From Viridibacillus sp050278625 (GTDB lineage: Bacteria; Bacillota; Bacilli; Bacillales_A; Planococcaceae), in contig NZ_JBNNTI010000001.1 of the NCBI RefSeq assembly GCF_050278625.1, positions 62,001 through 126,000 of the forward strand: a stretch of 64,000 nt of DNA. Reading direction: 5' to 3'. The notes beneath the pieces were generated by a model. That model searched no databases and was not told the origin of the DNA. It saw only the letters and a program-made list of their open reading frames with translations. The position numbers and the translations under genes are program-made. Within the stretch, counting starts at the first letter, position 1. Each line of letters opens with the position of its first letter. Below are positions 61,585 through 64,000 of the stretch, in pieces.

Positions 61585-61641
61585 GATTTCCGCTATGGTG
61601 GACGCTTTCCGCGGGCGGGTGCCACCTCCGCTCCAATCAAC
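61585..61641 (-). repeat. Internally deleted Bacillaceae structured repeat
   Basis: On the minus strand GTTGATTGGAGCGGAGGTGG followed by CCCGCCCGCGGAAAGCGTCC and AGCGGAAATC: the two ends of the same element type as at 63004-63130 with its middle missing. Confidence 0.65.
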
Positions 61642-61718
61642 TACACATGCAATAATAATAAAAACAAATTTTTTGAGGCGTTGGAAAATGATGACGAGAA
61701 AAAAATAAACAAGAAAGA

Positions 61719-61814
61719 GGTCAAATTGAAATGATGGATTTGGACCAAATAGTACCTCAAGAACATCTTGTGAGAGAAAATAGGGATGCGCTGGACAACC
61801 TTAAAAGGTCTTAA
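61719..61814 (+). pseudogene. Transposase N-terminal remnant, IS1182-like
   Basis: One frame reads MMDLDQIVPQEHLVRENRDA before a stop at 61812. The pattern 'xLDQLVPxDHLVRK' is characteristic of IS1182-family transposase N-termini. Nothing of the rest of the transposase remains. Confidence 0.55.
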
Positions 61815-61981
61815 AAATTTGTCCATGCAGGCACTGATTACACTTTTGCTATTCAAAAAAGTTGGTCAATTAGACTTGGCAAAGTCCAATTGGGATGAAG
61901 AGGATCTTAAATAACCAAAATACACAAAATTAACAAGAGACATACAGGATAAAACATTCTGTATGCCTTTTGTCGACACTG

Positions 61982-62012
61982 AAGGAACTTCTCAATTGAA
62001 GTTCCTTTTATT
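61982..62012 (+). terminator. Hairpin terminator after the IS remnant
   Basis: GGAACTTC-TCAATT-GAAGTTCC followed by TTTTATT; no intact gene precedes it. Confidence 0.7.
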
Positions 62013-62074
62013 ATTCCTTTAAAGCCCATGTACTTCAATTAATCCTTATTCTAAGACTTTACTTTCTACTCCAT

Positions 62075-62611
62075 TCAATCCATAGCACCTATAATTTGCT
62101 GGATTATTTTCATACTCTCAAAATCTTTTGATCTAAGTTTTCGTCCTGTTCCTAGTTCATAAGTTTTCTTTTCTTCAAGTAATTGATGGGGATTTAATAC
62201 ACAAACTGATACACCTTGTAGATTATAAAATTGTGTAGATAAAGCATCCGACCTCCATACCCATTCCGGGAAGCCATTTGCTATAATGCTCCCCTCTTCC
62301 GACCTTTTTACGAATACTATGCTCACATCCACATCGTTTTTAAGGAAATCAGTTTGATACTCACTAACTGGGATTATCTGAAAACCAGCACATACAAGTG
62401 CCTGTTCTAATGGTTCCCGATATTGTATCCAAGAAACAAAATCAACATCAGAATGGGTGCGAGTAATCCTTCCAAGTAAAAAATCTATTGCCCACCCTCC
62501 TCGTAACCATAAAACATTATTAAGGGATAAACTAATTCCATTTATCTCGTAAATTATTTTTAATTGGGATTGTGTCTTTTCAAATTCTTTACCAACGTTT
62601 TTATTATCCAT
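62075..62611 (-). CDS. Nucleotidyltransferase, LnuA/ANT-like
   Basis: About 178 aa. Seen: nucleotidyltransferase core LRGGWAIDFLLGRITRTHSDVDFV (GG-W...DxD), with a further Asp in DVDVSIVFV and VLNPHQLLEEKKTYE. This layout is that of small antibiotic nucleotidyltransferases such as lincosamide LnuA and aminoglycoside ANT(2'')-like proteins, but many relatives have unknown substrates, so resistance is only a possibility. ATG 62611 is chosen; TTG 62638 and ATG 62623 are alternatives. It sits between insertion-sequence remnants, suggesting acquisition. Confidence 0.75.
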   Translation of the reverse strand: MDNKNVGKEFEKTQSQLKIIYEINGISLSLNNVLWLRGGWAIDFLLGRITRTHSDVDFVSWIQYREPLEQALVCAGFQIIPVSEYQTDFLKNDVDVSIVFVKRSEEGSIIANGFPEWVWRSDALSTQFYNLQGVSVCVLNPHQLLEEKKTYELGTGRKLRSKDFESMKIIQQIIGAMD

Positions 62612-62638
62612 CTTTGCCCACATCCTTTTATTTTTCAA

Positions 62639-62857
62639 TAATGCATTCTTGCATCATATTTAACGGCTTATGCAATTATATGGTTTATCATTGTTGTCTA
62701 TGTATTAAACACTATTAGTATGAAAGCCACATTCACCATTCACCAATCAACAACCGTTATAAAAAGAGCAAGTCACTAGCATTACTCGACTGACTTGCTC
62801 TTCTCTATAGGAATTTTTGTATTTTACATTTTCCACACTAAATTGAAGGATTATTAT
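62639..62857. other. Intergenic stretch upstream of the nucleotidyltransferase
   Basis: No gene seen. Contains the hairpin at 62758-62805 and presumably the nucleotidyltransferase promoter on the minus strand. Confidence 0.4.
62758..62805 (-). terminator. Hairpin terminator (minus strand)
   Basis: AAGAGCAAGTCA/TGACTTGCTCTT perfect 12-bp stem with a T-run on the minus strand. It could stop transcription coming from the ypdA side. Confidence 0.8.
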
Positions 62858-62995
62858 TCCGGAAAATATTAGGTGTCACTCGTTCGTCGTATTATCGTTG
62901 GAAAGCAAACGATAATGCACCAGGATCTTCGTGACCAACAAATTGGCGACTTGTGTAAGTTACACATGGAAAGAATGAAAAACTCAGAAAAACGA
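62858..62995 (+). pseudogene. IS3-family transposase (orfB) remnant
   Basis: Reading frames give GVTRSSYYRWKAND and then, in another frame, DLRDQQIGDLCKLHMERM before stops. 'VSRSSYYRW' followed by a helix ending in CKxH is typical of the N-terminal HTH region of IS3-type OrfB. Frameshifted and truncated. Confidence 0.55.
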
Positions 62996-63003
62996 TAAAA
63001 CTA

Positions 63004-63130
63004 GTTGATTGGAGTGCAGGCGGCGACTCCTTGGGGAACTAGCGAACATCTTGAGACCCCGCAGGAGTGTTAGTGACGAGGAGGCTCAAGGTTCGTCCCC
63101 AGGAAAGCGTCTACCGGAAAGGAAATTAAC
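63004..63130 (+). repeat. Full-length Bacillaceae structured intergenic repeat
   Basis: Begins GTTGATTGGAGTGCAGGCGG and ends GGAAATTAAC, ends being near-inverted (GTTGATT/AATTAAC). Internal complementary blocks: CCTTGGGG with CCCCAGG, and CTTGAGACC with GGCTCAAGG. The sequence type (GGCGGCGACTCC...GACCCCGCAGGAG...GAGGAGGCTCA) is familiar from intergenic regions of many Bacillaceae. Confidence 0.75.
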
Positions 63131-63139
63131 GGCATCGAA

Positions 63140-63180
63140 GAAAAACCATGGCAGAAACGATTAATCGTTTTCGCCATGGC
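63140..63180 (-). terminator. ypdA terminator
   Basis: CCATGGC/GCCATGG stem extended by the inner palindrome AAACGATTAATCGTTT, followed by TTTTTC on the minus strand. Confidence 0.85.
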
Positions 63181-63228
63181 TAAATTCATTTTATGAGTTG
63201 CCCTCCTGCTAGTAAGACAGCTTTATTC

Positions 63229-64000
63229 TTAATTCTCTTGAATATAGCTCGCAATTAGACCACCGTGGAAACGGCCGTTTTCGATAAAGATTTCATTAGC
63301 ATTATTTCCTGCAGCGATAACACCAGCTATAAATAGACCTTGCACATTAGTTTCCATTGTTTCTGGATTGTAAGTTGGACGGCCTGTTTCACTGTCAACT
63401 GTAACTCCCATCGCACGGATGAAATCATGATCCGGATGATAACCTGTCATAGCAAAGACAAAATCGTTTTTCACAGCAAACTCTTCGCCATCTTTTGTTA
63501 AGATAACTTCATTTTTTTTGATAGCAATAACACTTGTCTCAAACATCATTTCTACTTCACCACTACGGACAAGGGCATCGAAGTCTGGCAATACCCACGG
63601 CTTGATACTTGAGGAATATTCTGCGCCTCGGTAAACAACTGTTACTCGAGCACCTGCTTTATGAAGAGCTAACGCTGCATCAACTGAAGAGTTTTTCCCG
63701 CCAACTACTAATACATCTGTATCAAAATAGGGGTGAGCTTCCTTAAAATAGTGATGGACTTTAGGTAGTTCTTCTCCTTCTATTCCCATGTAATTTGGAT
63801 GGTCATAATAACCTGTGGCAATAACGACATATGGAGTTACATAATCGTCTTTATCTGTTTTGACTTCGAATGTTCCGTTAGTTGGTGTTACATTAAGAAC
63901 AGTTTCAAAGCGATTAATTTGAATGTTTTTACGTTTTACCACTTCTCGGTAATATACTAAAGCCTGATTTCGTTTCGGTTTAGGCTGTTCAATGATAAAT
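63229..64000 (-). CDS. ypdA: Bacillithiol disulfide reductase YpdA, C-terminal part
   Basis: At least 256 codons; the frame is open through the window end (FIIEQPKPKRNQALVYYREV precedes the internal GTG at 63942). Seen: FAD/NADPH-type folds with VIATGYYDHPNY, second nucleotide-binding VVGGKNSSVDAALALHKAG, and C-terminal GLFIAGVIAAGNNANEIFIENGRFHGGLIA. YpdA (Bdr) reduces oxidised bacillithiol, pairing functionally with bshA in this window. Position downstream of prsW matches B. subtilis. Confidence 0.92.
   Translation of the reverse strand, partial: FIIEQPKPKRNQALVYYREVVKRKNIQINRFETVLNVTPTNGTFEVKTDKDDYVTPYVVIATGYYDHPNYMGIEGEELPKVHHYFKEAHPYFDTDVLVVGGKNSSVDAALALHKAGARVTVVYRGAEYSSSIKPWVLPDFDALVRSGEVEMMFETSVIAIKKNEVILTKDGEEFAVKNDFVFAMTGYHPDHDFIRAMGVTVDSETGRPTYNPETMETNVQGLFIAGVIAAGNNANEIFIENGRFHGGLIASYIQEN

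Noticed and set aside
61641..61856. 71-aa ORF on the minus strand
   Set aside because: Antisense to the transposase remnant with no start signal.
1..64000. CRISPR arrays, tRNA or rRNA genes, complete prophage
   Set aside because: No regularly spaced repeats with unique spacers, no tRNA or rRNA signatures and no phage structural genes were seen.

Overview
The window is a low-G+C chromosomal segment from an endospore-forming Bacillales bacterium. Gene order follows the Bacillus subtilis chromosome from rlmL/ypsC through rnpB, gpsB, ponA, asnS, pan, birA, cca, qcr, aro, hbs and spoIVA to sleB and ypdA almost gene for gene. Spore genes (spoIVA, sleB, ypeB, prsW), bacillithiol genes (bshA, ypdA), the TRAP gene mtrB, menaquinone genes and a menaquinol:cytochrome c reductase fit this. 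Details such as intergenic repeat units, loss of trp and bshB1 from their usual loci, and low G+C suggest the Lysinibacillus/Solibacillus (Planococcaceae) side of the order; that placement is inference.

Layout. 1-2.2 kb: start of rlmL and a PAS-GGDEF-EAL c-di-GMP protein behind rnpB. 2.2-7.3 kb: RNase P RNA, gpsB, mitomycin repair genes mrfAB, yppE and a small ORF. 7.4-10.7 kb (+): recU and ponA. 10.7-22.2 kb (-): ypoC, nth, dnaD, asnS, aspB, ypmB, a small ORF at the ypmA position, dinG, panBCD behind a structured leader, and birA. 22.2-24.1 kb: a small degraded integrative island between birA and cca. 24.1-28.0 kb (-): cca, bshA, mgsA, dapB, ypjD. 28.3-31.7 kb: ypjC-like membrane protein (+), NlpC/P60 wall hydrolase, YugP-like metallopeptidase, ypjA. 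31.9-36.4 kb (-): qcrABC and ypiABF. 36.5-42.7 kb (-): aroA, tyrA, hisC, aroH, aroB, aroC without trp genes. 42.9-48.6 kb (-): cheR, ndk, hepT, menG, hepS, mtrB, folE, hbs. 48.8-60.4 kb (-): spoIVA, yphF, yphE, gpsA, der, ypfD, plsC, cmk, ypfA, ypeB, sleB, prsW. 60.5-64 kb: ansA (+), a scar region with two transposase remnants, a Bacillaceae-type structured repeat and a nucleotidyltransferase, then ypdA running off the end.

The window is dominated by housekeeping genes: DNA repair and recombination, wall synthesis, pantothenate, aromatic amino acids, menaquinone and its respiratory complex, bacillithiol, and sporulation/germination. The strongest non-routine signals are: (1) an exact 18-bp direct repeat at 22232-22249 and 24081-24098, which brackets a 1.8-kb island with a broken tyrosine recombinase and rewrites the 3' end of cca; (2) an apparent ATT start codon for spoIVA; (3) a terminator with competing pairings just before panB; (4) a perfect 21-bp inverted repeat between folE and hbs; (5) an exact WalR-type box upstream of the NlpC/P60 gene; (6) absence of trpEDCFBA and bshB1 from loci where B. 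subtilis has them. I see no CRISPR array, no tRNA or rRNA gene, and no complete novel defence or biosynthetic system.
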